This document shows positions 13,446-21,138 of a DNA stretch of 52,105 nucleotides, piece by piece; positions within the stretch are counted from its first letter, which is position 1, and each line of letters begins with the position of its first letter. The notes below the pieces were generated by a model, which was given only the letters and a program-made list of their open reading frames with translations, was not told where the DNA came from and did not search any database. This stretch comes from a virus. Both the position numbers and the translations under genes were made by a program. The stretch is from positions 1-52,105 of IMG/VR virus record IMGVR_UViG_3300017917_002096; one strand, given 5' to 3'.

Positions 13446-15533
13446 ATGGGTTTTACAAGTATAGACAATTTTATTTCAGAAGTTACTAATGGTAAGTTCT
13501 GGAGACAAGATTTTATAAAATTATATGCAGGTGGTACTGCTGTAGCAGGAAATTGGTATGACTTGCAACAGGGCAACGGAAACCCAGCACAATATCTCCA
13601 TGGAAATCTAGTTGTTAATGCTGACTTCGTAACAAGTTTACAGCCATGGGTCATTGGATCGTCTAACTGGGCATACACCCCGGCAACGCATTTAATGACT
13701 AGGACTGCAAACGCCGATGTGTCGACACTATACCAGACCATCAAGATCCAGCGCGGACAGCCCTATATGGTTGTCTATACTCTTACTCGTTCTGCTGGTT
13801 CTATTACTCCTTATCTTGGAGGTACAGCAGGAACATCAAGATCGTCTGCCGCAACTTTTAGAGAAATTATTGTAGCAGGTTCAACAGATAAAAATATTAC
13901 CTTTACTCCAGATGCAACCTTTGCTGGTACCGTTGATCTTGTCTCTGTCCAGCCCATATATGGCGGGTTTGTTCCGTATAACGATCTGACCGAAGGTGGT
14001 CTATGGCATGGTGGGGACGTTTCTCCAGACACAAAGCACCTTGTCAACTATGGCGCATGGACCAACGCCGCTACTGGCGTCGCCTCTGTCCTTACGCTGG
14101 TCGATGTGCTTGGCTGTTATCCTCGTGTCAGGACTGATTCTGCGGCGATACAGTCTCTTCATGGATCCGATGCTTATACAGGCAATATAGTGCATAACTG
14201 TCAGGTCGGCTGGAATGAGCAGACCCCGGCTAACACCGCAAATTCGCTAGTTGTAAAAGCAACAGAGGGTGTAACTGGAGCAAGCTCGAATGCGTCATGC
14301 GTAAAGCTAACGGTCAGTAATGACACCTTCGCTACTGGTATCGTCGGTAGTCGTGTCGTGGCCCTGGCGACAACGGCTTACAACTTCGTCTACGCCAAGT
14401 ACATCTATGCCTGGGTTCGTTCAACAATAAGCCTAAATGCTGGAGATATCTCGTTCTGTATGGACGAGAGTGCTAACTTGGCCTCTTCGCAAGACTACAC
14501 GCTCCCGGCGTTGACGGCTAACACTTGGACCCGTGTCAGGCTGGACATTTCAGCTATGACAGCAACGGACAAGGATACCGTCATTTCTATCGGGATGAAG
14601 GTCAACAACGACAAGAACCAAGCCTTCAGCGTTTACTGGGATGATGTCCGTTGGGCCAACTGGGATGGCGTTCTTTATAATGGTAATTTTACGGGTGCGG
14701 CGACGGGTTGGACCCTGAATACTGGGTGGGCCTATAATTCCAACAACGTCAGACATACTGCTGGTAACGTCTTGACCCTTGAGCAGTCATCGCTTCCTGT
14801 CTACTCCAAGTGTCCGTACAGGGTGACGATCACCATGTCCAACAGGACCTCTGGTAGTGTCACGGTATCGCTTGGCGGTGGTACGGCTTCTTCTGCTATT
14901 TCTTCTAACGCAGATAATGAAGCAATCTTAACTTGTGGAACAGCAAATCAAACGCTTGTTATCACCCCAACATCAGACTTTGATGGAGATATTGATGATG
15001 TTATTTGCACACCCCTCTTGCCTCGATGCGATGAAACAGAATCCACCTTTGGTAAAGGCGTAAGAATGTACTACGTTATTGATAATGCTCTTGGTAACGG
15101 CGCTAACGCCGCAACAACGCAAATAGCTTATACTAATCAAGACGGTACAAAAGATAGAGCAATTGGAGCAACAATCAACAACATGGCCTCAGACGTTGTT
15201 GCCCATTTGCCGCACAGCGGGGTCGGTGCTGGTAAGTACGGCCCATTTATTCCATTACAGGCAGGGGATTATGGTATCCGTCAGGTCGACTCGTTGCAGT
15301 TCTCGGCAGCACAAGCTACAGCAGACGCCGCAGTAGATGTTATAGTTTGTAAGCCAATTGCCTCTATACCCTTGACTACAGCTTTTGTTGCCGCAGAGCG
15401 AGATCTAATGAACCAGTTGCCTTCTCTTCCTCGCATTAGAGACGGTGCGTGTCTTATGTTCCTTCATCATTCCGGGGCGGTGACAGCGTCTGGTACAGCG
15501 TTCATGGGGTATTGCGACTTTGCTTGGTCGTAA
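13446..15533 (+). CDS. Virion structural protein, paralogue enlarged by inserted modules
   Basis: The 695-residue protein has AAGGAG upstream. Its ends match the 287-residue neighbour, but extra blocks split the core. One (about 57-175) begins NLVVNADF and another (about 412-525) begins VLYNGNFTGAATGW. Both look like the same jelly-roll module of the carbohydrate-binding type, with a further block (about 240-410) between core parts. Parts of the insert are GC-rich (36 of 60 bases at 14041-14100), unlike the AT-rich phage backbone, which suggests acquisition. A host-glycan binding decoration protein is the likely role, by inference. Confidence 0.65.
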   Translation: MGFTSIDNFISEVTNGKFWRQDFIKLYAGGTAVAGNWYDLQQGNGNPAQYLHGNLVVNADFVTSLQPWVIGSSNWAYTPATHLMTRTANADVSTLYQTIKIQRGQPYMVVYTLTRSAGSITPYLGGTAGTSRSSAATFREIIVAGSTDKNITFTPDATFAGTVDLVSVQPIYGGFVPYNDLTEGGLWHGGDVSPDTKHLVNYGAWTNAATGVASVLTLVDVLGCYPRVRTDSAAIQSLHGSDAYTGNIVHNCQVGWNEQTPANTANSLVVKATEGVTGASSNASCVKLTVSNDTFATGIVGSRVVALATTAYNFVYAKYIYAWVRSTISLNAGDISFCMDESANLASSQDYTLPALTANTWTRVRLDISAMTATDKDTVISIGMKVNNDKNQAFSVYWDDVRWANWDGVLYNGNFTGAATGWTLNTGWAYNSNNVRHTAGNVLTLEQSSLPVYSKCPYRVTITMSNRTSGSVTVSLGGGTASSAISSNADNEAILTCGTANQTLVITPTSDFDGDIDDVICTPLLPRCDETESTFGKGVRMYYVIDNALGNGANAATTQIAYTNQDGTKDRAIGATINNMASDVVAHLPHSGVGAGKYGPFIPLQAGDYGIRQVDSLQFSAAQATADAAVDVIVCKPIASIPLTTAFVAAERDLMNQLPSLPRIRDGACLMFLHHSGAVTASGTAFMGYCDFAWS

Positions 15534-15542
15534 GGAGTAAAA

Positions 15543-16724
15543 ATGGGATTACTGCAAAATATCTCTGTTTTAGCGGCAGAGCCTATACGCAACATGGGCG
15601 GTGCGGGCGTCATGTGCATAATCCGCACGAGCTATAATAGACCAGAACAACAGATGAATATGTGCATTGGTTCTGGGAGTTTTACAGCAAGTAGCGGTTA
15701 TCCAACTGGTTATGCTCCTCCTTATCAGTGGTGGCTTCCGATAAAAGATGGTGGAATGTCATCTTTTAAACAGATATCTGGATCTGGGACAGTTAATAGT
15801 ACTTCTTTTCTTAGAAATACAAAACCTTGTCAGTCCAGAATTACTGGAAGTGGTCAAATAAATAATTCAGCATTGACCATGTTGATATTTATTCTTGCTG
15901 ATCTAGTTGCCTCTGGAACAGTTACTTCTTCCTCGCATTTAACAGGAAATATTAAGATAGCCGCAGACCTTATTGGTTCTGGCCAGTTGGATATTGCAAC
16001 TAATTTCGTTTCAAATCTACTTTGTGATATAGCCGGATCTAGTTCTGTTACAGGTTCTGTTACTGGCATTAGAAGTTTATCTGCTTCTGTATCTGGGCAG
16101 GGCAACGTGTCTGAAGCATCGTTATCACTAATCGTGCAGATATTGGCTGATCTTGCAGGAGAGGGCTTACTTTCTGCTAATGCTGGTGCTATTGTAAAGT
16201 TGTCTGCCTCTCTTTTAGGGCAAGGCGATGTTACTTCTGCTGCCAATGTTATTGTGTGGATGATATCTAATCTTGTTGGAGAGGGAACGCTTGATGGTAG
16301 CATATTAAGAGGCAAGGCTGGACTTTCTGCTGAGATAACTTCTCAGGGAGAACTAGTTACTGCTAAATCATGTGCCCAAGCTGTTTGGGATGAACTTCTT
16401 AGCGAACATCAAATAACAGGTTCAGCAGGTAAAGCACTAACTGATGCCGGTTCAGCAGGTAATCCATGGAGTGCTGATCCTTCAGTAAATAATGATCCAA
16501 ATACAATGGGTGAGTTAGTTCAAAATATCAAAGCAAAAACAGATACAATAACTTGGGATGATATCGAACTCATAAAGAATATTGAATCTGGTCGATGGAA
16601 GATAGAAAACAATCAAATGATCTTTTATAAACCAGATAATGTTACTGAATTATTTAGATTTAATTTAAAAGATATTAATGGTCAGCCAACAAATGATGCA
16701 GTTACTGAGAGAGTTAGAGTGTAA
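15543..16724 (+). CDS. Repeat-containing tail or decoration protein
   Basis: This 393-residue protein follows AAGGAG. Residues about 75-275 are a chain of imperfect 20-30 residue repeats built on ISGSGTV, LVASGTV, LIGSGQL, VSGQGNV, LAGEGLL, LLGQGDV and LVGEGTL, likely stacking as a beta-solenoid or fibrous rod. The next part, AVWDELLSEHQITGSAGKAL, and the C-terminal block (ESGRWKIENNQMIFYKPDN) are motifs seen in phage tail and head-fibre proteins. It probably forms a surface spike; ligand unknown. Confidence 0.6.
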   Translation: MGLLQNISVLAAEPIRNMGGAGVMCIIRTSYNRPEQQMNMCIGSGSFTASSGYPTGYAPPYQWWLPIKDGGMSSFKQISGSGTVNSTSFLRNTKPCQSRITGSGQINNSALTMLIFILADLVASGTVTSSSHLTGNIKIAADLIGSGQLDIATNFVSNLLCDIAGSSSVTGSVTGIRSLSASVSGQGNVSEASLSLIVQILADLAGEGLLSANAGAIVKLSASLLGQGDVTSAANVIVWMISNLVGEGTLDGSILRGKAGLSAEITSQGELVTAKSCAQAVWDELLSEHQITGSAGKALTDAGSAGNPWSADPSVNNDPNTMGELVQNIKAKTDTITWDDIELIKNIESGRWKIENNQMIFYKPDNVTELFRFNLKDINGQPTNDAVTERVRV

Positions 16725-17329
16725 TGAATGCTCTTATTACAAGAGGATTAAAAAAATCTGGATATAATTCTCTTATTACAAGAGGATTTGAAAGTGTATT
16801 TGTTCCTGTAGAAGTTCCAGCTGGATCGATAACTCGACTATTTCCTAGAAATTATATACCGAGGAATGAGTTTTTTGATATAGATGGTAAAAAGTTATTT
16901 GATCGTAAGATTTTATTATTTATCAAAGGAATATTAGCATTTTATAATGTAGGACTATATAATATAGTAGGTCATGTAGGGTTTATTGTCTCTAAACTAT
17001 ATAATATCACAGCTTTACAGTTAATAAATAAGTTACTTGTTGTTGATGTTTCAGCTATTGATAAAGTATTAAATAATGAATTTAGAGAAGTATATGCAAG
17101 ACTCAAGATATTTGTAGATAGTTCTAAATTATTTATTGGTATATCTGCTTTTTACCGCGGCAAGAAGATAGATGTGTTGTCTATTTTAAAGCAGATAAAT
17201 TTTTCTGCTATTTCTTTATCTGGAATAAAACGGTTAAATCATGATAATAATTTTCTTATCGCTGGTAAAAAGAATATAACTAATTTACTTATGGCAGTTG
17301 GTATTTTAACAAATAATAAAAAGGAGTAG
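16724..17329 (+). CDS. Structural protein with repeated LITRG motif
   Basis: The ATG overlaps the previous stop by one base. Residues 3-7 and 17-21 repeat LITRG, mirrored in the DNA by a 15-base repeat. Small phage head proteins with LITRG or LVTRG repeats are familiar from siphoviruses, where their role is undefined. The rest is rich in Ile, Leu, Lys and Asn with a few hydrophobic stretches (KILLFIKGILAFY) but no clear membrane topology. Length is 201 residues. Confidence 0.5.
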   Translation: MNALITRGLKKSGYNSLITRGFESVFVPVEVPAGSITRLFPRNYIPRNEFFDIDGKKLFDRKILLFIKGILAFYNVGLYNIVGHVGFIVSKLYNITALQLINKLLVVDVSAIDKVLNNEFREVYARLKIFVDSSKLFIGISAFYRGKKIDVLSILKQINFSAISLSGIKRLNHDNNFLIAGKKNITNLLMAVGILTNNKKE

Positions 17330-17331
17330 AT

Positions 17332-17634
17332 ATGAAAATATTTAGAGCTATTGGAGATTTCTTTCAGAATGTATTTTTTCCTAAATTGAAATCATTCTTT
17401 TCTGCTGTTTTTACAAAGTCTGTTCAGATGATGCTTGCAGAGATCAAAGACGTTGTTAGAAATGTTGTTAGTGAAATTTCCGTTGAAGATCTTACTAATG
17501 CAGAGAAAAGAAACGAAGCATATAAAAGAATTGTTGCTGAATTAAAAGCCTCTGGAAAGACCGTTAAAGAAAGTATTATTCGTTTAGCCATAGAGATGGC
17601 AGTTACAGAGCTAAAGAATGTTATGGAGAATTAA
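17332..17634 (+). CDS. 100-residue helical protein, possibly LLH-holin-like
   Basis: AAAGGAG precedes the start. The N-terminal 30 residues are amphipathic and aromatic (AIGDFFQNVFFPKLKSFFSAVF). The C-terminal part, NAEKRNEAYKRIVAELKASGKTVKESIIRLAIEMAV, resembles the cytoplasmic end of LLH-family phage holins, but no clean transmembrane helix is present. Given its place before the protease it might instead be a minor head protein. Function is uncertain. Confidence 0.5.
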   Translation: MKIFRAIGDFFQNVFFPKLKSFFSAVFTKSVQMMLAEIKDVVRNVVSEISVEDLTNAEKRNEAYKRIVAELKASGKTVKESIIRLAIEMAVTELKNVMEN

Positions 17635-17636
17635 TA

Positions 17637-19046
17637 ATGAATAAAGTTAAATTAAATGAATTTTTAAAAGATCTAAGTTTTCATACTGAATATAGCTTTC
17701 TTGAACAAGGTAAAGATGATGCTGAATTGCAGAAGGTAGCAGAAAAAAGAGGCATTGCTCTACCTGCGAAGGATCTTGCAATCTTCAAAGGAAAATACGC
17801 TTTCATTGAAAGAACAAATCTCAATGGTTGTTCTTTGCCAAAAGAGGAAGTAGAGAAATCTCTTCATACCTTAGTTGGAAAAGCTATTGATTTCGACCAT
17901 ATTCGTGAACGTATTGTTGGTTTTTGGCTAGACGCAGAGATCATTGATGATACTATTTATGCTTATGGGGCATTCTTTAAGACAAATCTTGCAGAAGATT
18001 ATGAGATAGTTAAGGAATTGATGGATAAAAAGAATTTAGGTATTTCTTTTGAAGCGTATGGTATGCGTGAATTTAAGGACGACGATACTTATGATCTAAA
18101 GGATATTGAATGGGCTGGTGGTGCATTATTGATAAATACTAAACCCGCTTTTCCTGGTGCCGGAGTATTAGAGATGTCAAATCAAAAAGTATTGGAATTT
18201 GCAAATGTTATGACAGAACCACAAGAATTCATTAAGTCTTCAGAAGAGAAAAAAATGGAAAAGTCTAGATTTTTTACTTATGATATGGAGACGATCTCTA
18301 GACTTTCTGGTGAAGTTATTTGCCCAATGTGTAAAGCAAAGGGAACAATTGAGATCAATGAAATAAATTTTAAAGATAATTATATGGAAGCGACTTGCTG
18401 GATGTGTGCATCCGATATGAAGATCGAACTAACACCGAAGTCTACTCTGATGTTGAAAGACTCGGCTAGTGATAGAACAATAAAAAGCATTGAAATAGTC
18501 GCTAAGAAGGAGGAATTGTCAATGTCAAAAGAGGAGAATGGGTCCCCTTCTATCGAAAAAGCCGAAGAACTCATCAAGACAGAGGATGAAATTGTTGAGA
18601 AGGCAGAGGTAGAAGAAACTATTGAAGAAGTGATAGAAGAGGCAGAAAAAGAAGTAAAAGAAGAAGAAAAGACTGAAGTTATTACTGAAGCTGCCAAAAC
18701 TATTGAACAAAAGACACTTGAAGTTGAATCGTTACAGAAAGAATTGGCTACTTTGAAAGAACAGCTTGTTAAGGCTAGAGATGAAGGTAAATTAATTGGT
18801 GAAAGGCGTTCTATCTTAGGTGATTTTGCTAAAGATATGTCCGATAACGATGTTCTAGATGATGTTAAGTTTGAAAATGCTTCTCTTAAAAAGAAGCTAG
18901 TTGAGTTAGAGGCAAAAAAGTCTCTTGAAAAAGCTACTGAAGTTGATCCTGACGGGTCATTAGAGATCGGTAGTAAAGATAAAAAACCAAGTTCTGAGAT
19001 AGATGAGTTTGCGAAGAATGTTCGTAAACGTGCATTTAATCTCTAA
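17637..19046 (+). CDS. Capsid maturation protease fused to scaffold
   Basis: The 469-residue protein shows a prohead protease N-terminal region: FDHIRERIVGFW (86-97) with candidate catalytic H88, and LGISFEAYG (134-142) with candidate S137. It is followed by a four-Cys zinc ribbon (C229, C232, C254, C257). From about 300 the chain is a long Glu/Lys-rich coiled coil typical of scaffolding, ending in a basic tail (KNVRKRAFNL) that could bind the capsid protein. It lies directly before the capsid gene, as usual. An internal ribosome site suggests a second, scaffold-only product from 18522. The zinc ribbon between the domains is unusual. Confidence 0.82.
   Translation: MNKVKLNEFLKDLSFHTEYSFLEQGKDDAELQKVAEKRGIALPAKDLAIFKGKYAFIERTNLNGCSLPKEEVEKSLHTLVGKAIDFDHIRERIVGFWLDAEIIDDTIYAYGAFFKTNLAEDYEIVKELMDKKNLGISFEAYGMREFKDDDTYDLKDIEWAGGALLINTKPAFPGAGVLEMSNQKVLEFANVMTEPQEFIKSSEEKKMEKSRFFTYDMETISRLSGEVICPMCKAKGTIEINEINFKDNYMEATCWMCASDMKIELTPKSTLMLKDSASDRTIKSIEIVAKKEELSMSKEENGSPSIEKAEELIKTEDEIVEKAEVEETIEEVIEEAEKEVKEEEKTEVITEAAKTIEQKTLEVESLQKELATLKEQLVKARDEGKLIGERRSILGDFAKDMSDNDVLDDVKFENASLKKKLVELEAKKSLEKATEVDPDGSLEIGSKDKKPSSEIDEFAKNVRKRAFNL
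18507..18524 (+). promoter_or_regulatory. Internal ribosome site for nested scaffold start
   Basis: AAGGAGG (18507-18513) stands 8 nt before ATG 18522, in frame with the protease gene (codon 296). This is one of the best ribosome sites in the window and lies inside a coding region, exactly at the border between the zinc ribbon and the coiled-coil scaffold. Confidence 0.6.
18522..19046 (+). CDS. Putative nested scaffolding protein, internal start
   Basis: Translation from M296 of the protease gene would give a 174-residue acidic coiled-coil protein (MSKEENGSPS...) with the same C-terminus. Nested protease/scaffold genes are known from phage lambda (C and Nu3). Here the evidence is the strong internal ribosome site and the domain border at the start. 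It would supply many scaffold copies per protease. Not proven by sequence alone. Confidence 0.55.
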   Translation: MSKEENGSPSIEKAEELIKTEDEIVEKAEVEETIEEVIEEAEKEVKEEEKTEVITEAAKTIEQKTLEVESLQKELATLKEQLVKARDEGKLIGERRSILGDFAKDMSDNDVLDDVKFENASLKKKLVELEAKKSLEKATEVDPDGSLEIGSKDKKPSSEIDEFAKNVRKRAFNL

Positions 19047-19060
19047 TAGGAGAAATTAAA

Positions 19061-19990
19061 ATGGAAAAAGATACAGGAATGAAGTATTCGGGAATTGAAC
19101 TTGCAAAGATCCTGGGCGAACCTAAGGATCCCCGCAAGCCGTATACTATGTTACAGACTTCAATCTGCGAGACCGCAACTGCTGAACCAGAGGACTATGT
19201 TTATAGTTTCGATGTTCTACAGGACACTGATAAGATCTATACGATCACTGCAAATGGTGAGCTAACACAGGAAAATGTTACACCCGATTCTCCTGCTTTG
19301 CTTACTTTTATTGATGTTGCCTCTCCAGAGTATTATGTTAAGATCACGGATCTTGCAAAAAAGAAAGAAGATGTTCTTGCTCGCAAGACAATGACGATCA
19401 ATCGTGCTTTGAATGCTTACGAAAATCGTCTTATTGTTTCTGCTATTGACGGTGCAGTTCAGACCGCTAATCAGTTCACTCTTTCTTCGGCCAAGACGAC
19501 TTTCACATACGAGAATCTTGTTGACATGCTTGATGCAGTTCAGGATTACGGTGATAAGTTCGTATTGATCGCAGGAACCGCAGTTGCCAAGGATATCGTT
19601 CTTTGGGACTGGAATGATAATAAGTATCAGTCGCTCAAGGCGGCCCTCGCAGATCTGAATATTGACATCATTCGTGTCAATCAGACAGTAACGATCGATG
19701 GTTCACCCACTTCCGTTATTGCTTCTACGAAGGCTTATCTCGTTGCAACGGATACTGAAGTTGGAAAGCCGGTTCTATTTGTTCGTAAGAAGCTGGATAG
19801 CGTTGCTATGCTTGGCGGAGTTATGTCAGAGTCTGGCGATGTTCCCGAGCGTCTTATTATCTCTTCCAACAATCCTGTTAGCGTACTTACTTCTAGCAAG
19901 CGTTATCTTGCTGTAGGTGTAACTGGATATGAAGAGATCGTAGTATCCGTGACCAACCCGTATGCAATCGCTTGTTTTACTCGTAGTTAA
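19061..19990 (+). CDS. Major capsid protein
   Basis: The 309-residue protein follows the protease/scaffold gene after TAGGAG and is followed by a strong terminator, as expected for the most abundant head protein. The alternating helices and strands and the C-terminal SSKRYLAVGVTGYEEIVV fit an HK97-type capsid fold, although no single motif is diagnostic. Base use is more GC-rich and even than in the neighbours, which fits high expression. The protein has no long N-terminal delta domain, consistent with a separate scaffold. Confidence 0.8.
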   Translation: MEKDTGMKYSGIELAKILGEPKDPRKPYTMLQTSICETATAEPEDYVYSFDVLQDTDKIYTITANGELTQENVTPDSPALLTFIDVASPEYYVKITDLAKKKEDVLARKTMTINRALNAYENRLIVSAIDGAVQTANQFTLSSAKTTFTYENLVDMLDAVQDYGDKFVLIAGTAVAKDIVLWDWNDNKYQSLKAALADLNIDIIRVNQTVTIDGSPTSVIASTKAYLVATDTEVGKPVLFVRKKLDSVAMLGGVMSESGDVPERLIISSNNPVSVLTSSKRYLAVGVTGYEEIVVSVTNPYAIACFTRS

Positions 19991-20029
19991 TGGATTGTAA
20001 ACATACACTCGTTGGATAAACATTGTTGA

Positions 20030-20064
20030 GGGGAGAAGGAGCGATAAACTTCTTCTCCCCTTTT
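20030..20064 (+). terminator. Strong intrinsic terminator after capsid gene
   Basis: GGGGAGAAG (20030-20038) pairs perfectly with CTTCTCCCC (20052-20060), followed by TTTT. It likely reduces read-through from the capsid gene into the connector genes. Confidence 0.85.
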
Positions 20065-20066
20065 CA

Positions 20067-20567
20067 ATGTATAGATATTTTACAGAAAGATTATTTATGA
20101 TCGCTAACTTGAAATTTGGTAAGAAATACGACGCTGATCTATTGAATTTTATAATAAATAAAGATAATTTATATATTACTAAAGATAATAGGCGTATTAG
20201 AGTCGGTGATATTTTAGGACTTAAAGCTCTTTATAGAACAAGCAGTTTATCACTTAGAAAAGAGAATAATGGAACGACTTCTGGGCTGTTATTTGTTTGG
20301 AAATCTAATAGTATAGAAACTCCTAGATATTATGTAAAGTTAGCTTATAATAATATTTCTGATGCTGATGATCTATTGATGATGTTGAATTGGAAGTTTA
20401 TGAAAGAAGTATATGTTAAATTAGATAAAAACTCTATGTTAGTTAATTCATTCAGAAAAAAAGGATTTAGATTTTGCTACAGTAGAGAAGATGAAATTTT
20501 ATTATTCAGAGGAAAGAACGAAAGACAATTTATTGCTCCTTTGAAAGAGGAAGACCTAGATGAATGA
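20067..20567 (+). CDS. GNAT-like protein of unknown role
   Basis: The 166-residue frame starts right after the terminator with no ribosome site; an alternative ATG at 20097 has a weak AGAAAG. The C-terminal half (EVYVKLDKNSMLVNSFRKKGFRF, about 114-136) resembles the last strands and helix of GNAT acetyltransferases (neighbour-residue and GF motif). The N-terminal half is less clear, and the acetyl-CoA loop is not obvious. It might be an inactive GNAT fold. It overlaps the next gene by 8 nt. Confidence 0.45.
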   Translation: MYRYFTERLFMIANLKFGKKYDADLLNFIINKDNLYITKDNRRIRVGDILGLKALYRTSSLSLRKENNGTTSGLLFVWKSNSIETPRYYVKLAYNNISDADDLLMMLNWKFMKEVYVKLDKNSMLVNSFRKKGFRFCYSREDEILLFRGKNERQFIAPLKEEDLDE

Positions 20568-21138
20568 CCTTACTACTATAGCTACATTAACTCGTACATT
20601 AATAAATGACGACGAGAAAACTGGTACTGATACGTTTGTCTATACAACTAGTTCTCTTTTTACTTTAACAGAAAAGAATGTTACAGAGATCACCTCTGTC
20701 ATGGTTAATGATACTGAAAGTGGAGTTTCTTATACTTCCGATCTTGTTCAATGCCGGGTTGATATCACTTCTGATCTATCTGTTGATGATGTTATTACTA
20801 TTGATTATTCTTATTATTCCAATTATTCTTTGAATGAATTATATGCTTACATAAAGACTGCGTTAGTTCATGTTTCTGTTAATAATATTAATACTTTTCT
20901 TATTGATGGGACAACTATTTATCCGGAACCAACAGATAGCGAAGTTAATTTGCTTGCTTTAATAGCAGCCACTATAATTAATCCTCAGAACATATCTTAT
21001 CGTATGCCGGATATCAGTATTTCTATGCCAAAAGATGTGAATACTTTAGATAAGATCCGAAAAATACTAGCAGTTTATAAGAAAGATAATACTGGTTCTT
21101 TATTCATAGCAACGGATCATAATATTTCTTCTATATGA
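20560..21138 (+). CDS. Head-tail connector protein
   Basis: The 192-residue protein follows GAGG. The N-terminal LTTIATLTRTLIND, the beta-rich middle and the helical C-terminal part (LNELYAYIKTALVHVSVNN, LLALIAATIINP) follow the layout of siphovirus connector proteins that sit on the portal. It lies between capsid and fibre genes. The stop overlaps the next start. The call rests on layout and place. Confidence 0.55.
   Translation: MNDLTTIATLTRTLINDDEKTGTDTFVYTTSSLFTLTEKNVTEITSVMVNDTESGVSYTSDLVQCRVDITSDLSVDDVITIDYSYYSNYSLNELYAYIKTALVHVSVNNINTFLIDGTTIYPEPTDSEVNLLALIAATIINPQNISYRMPDISISMPKDVNTLDKIRKILAVYKKDNTGSLFIATDHNISSI

Noticed and set aside
15854-16315. 153-residue minus-strand frame inside the repeat protein
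   Set aside because: Opposite-strand shadow of a repetitive gene; no ribosome site.
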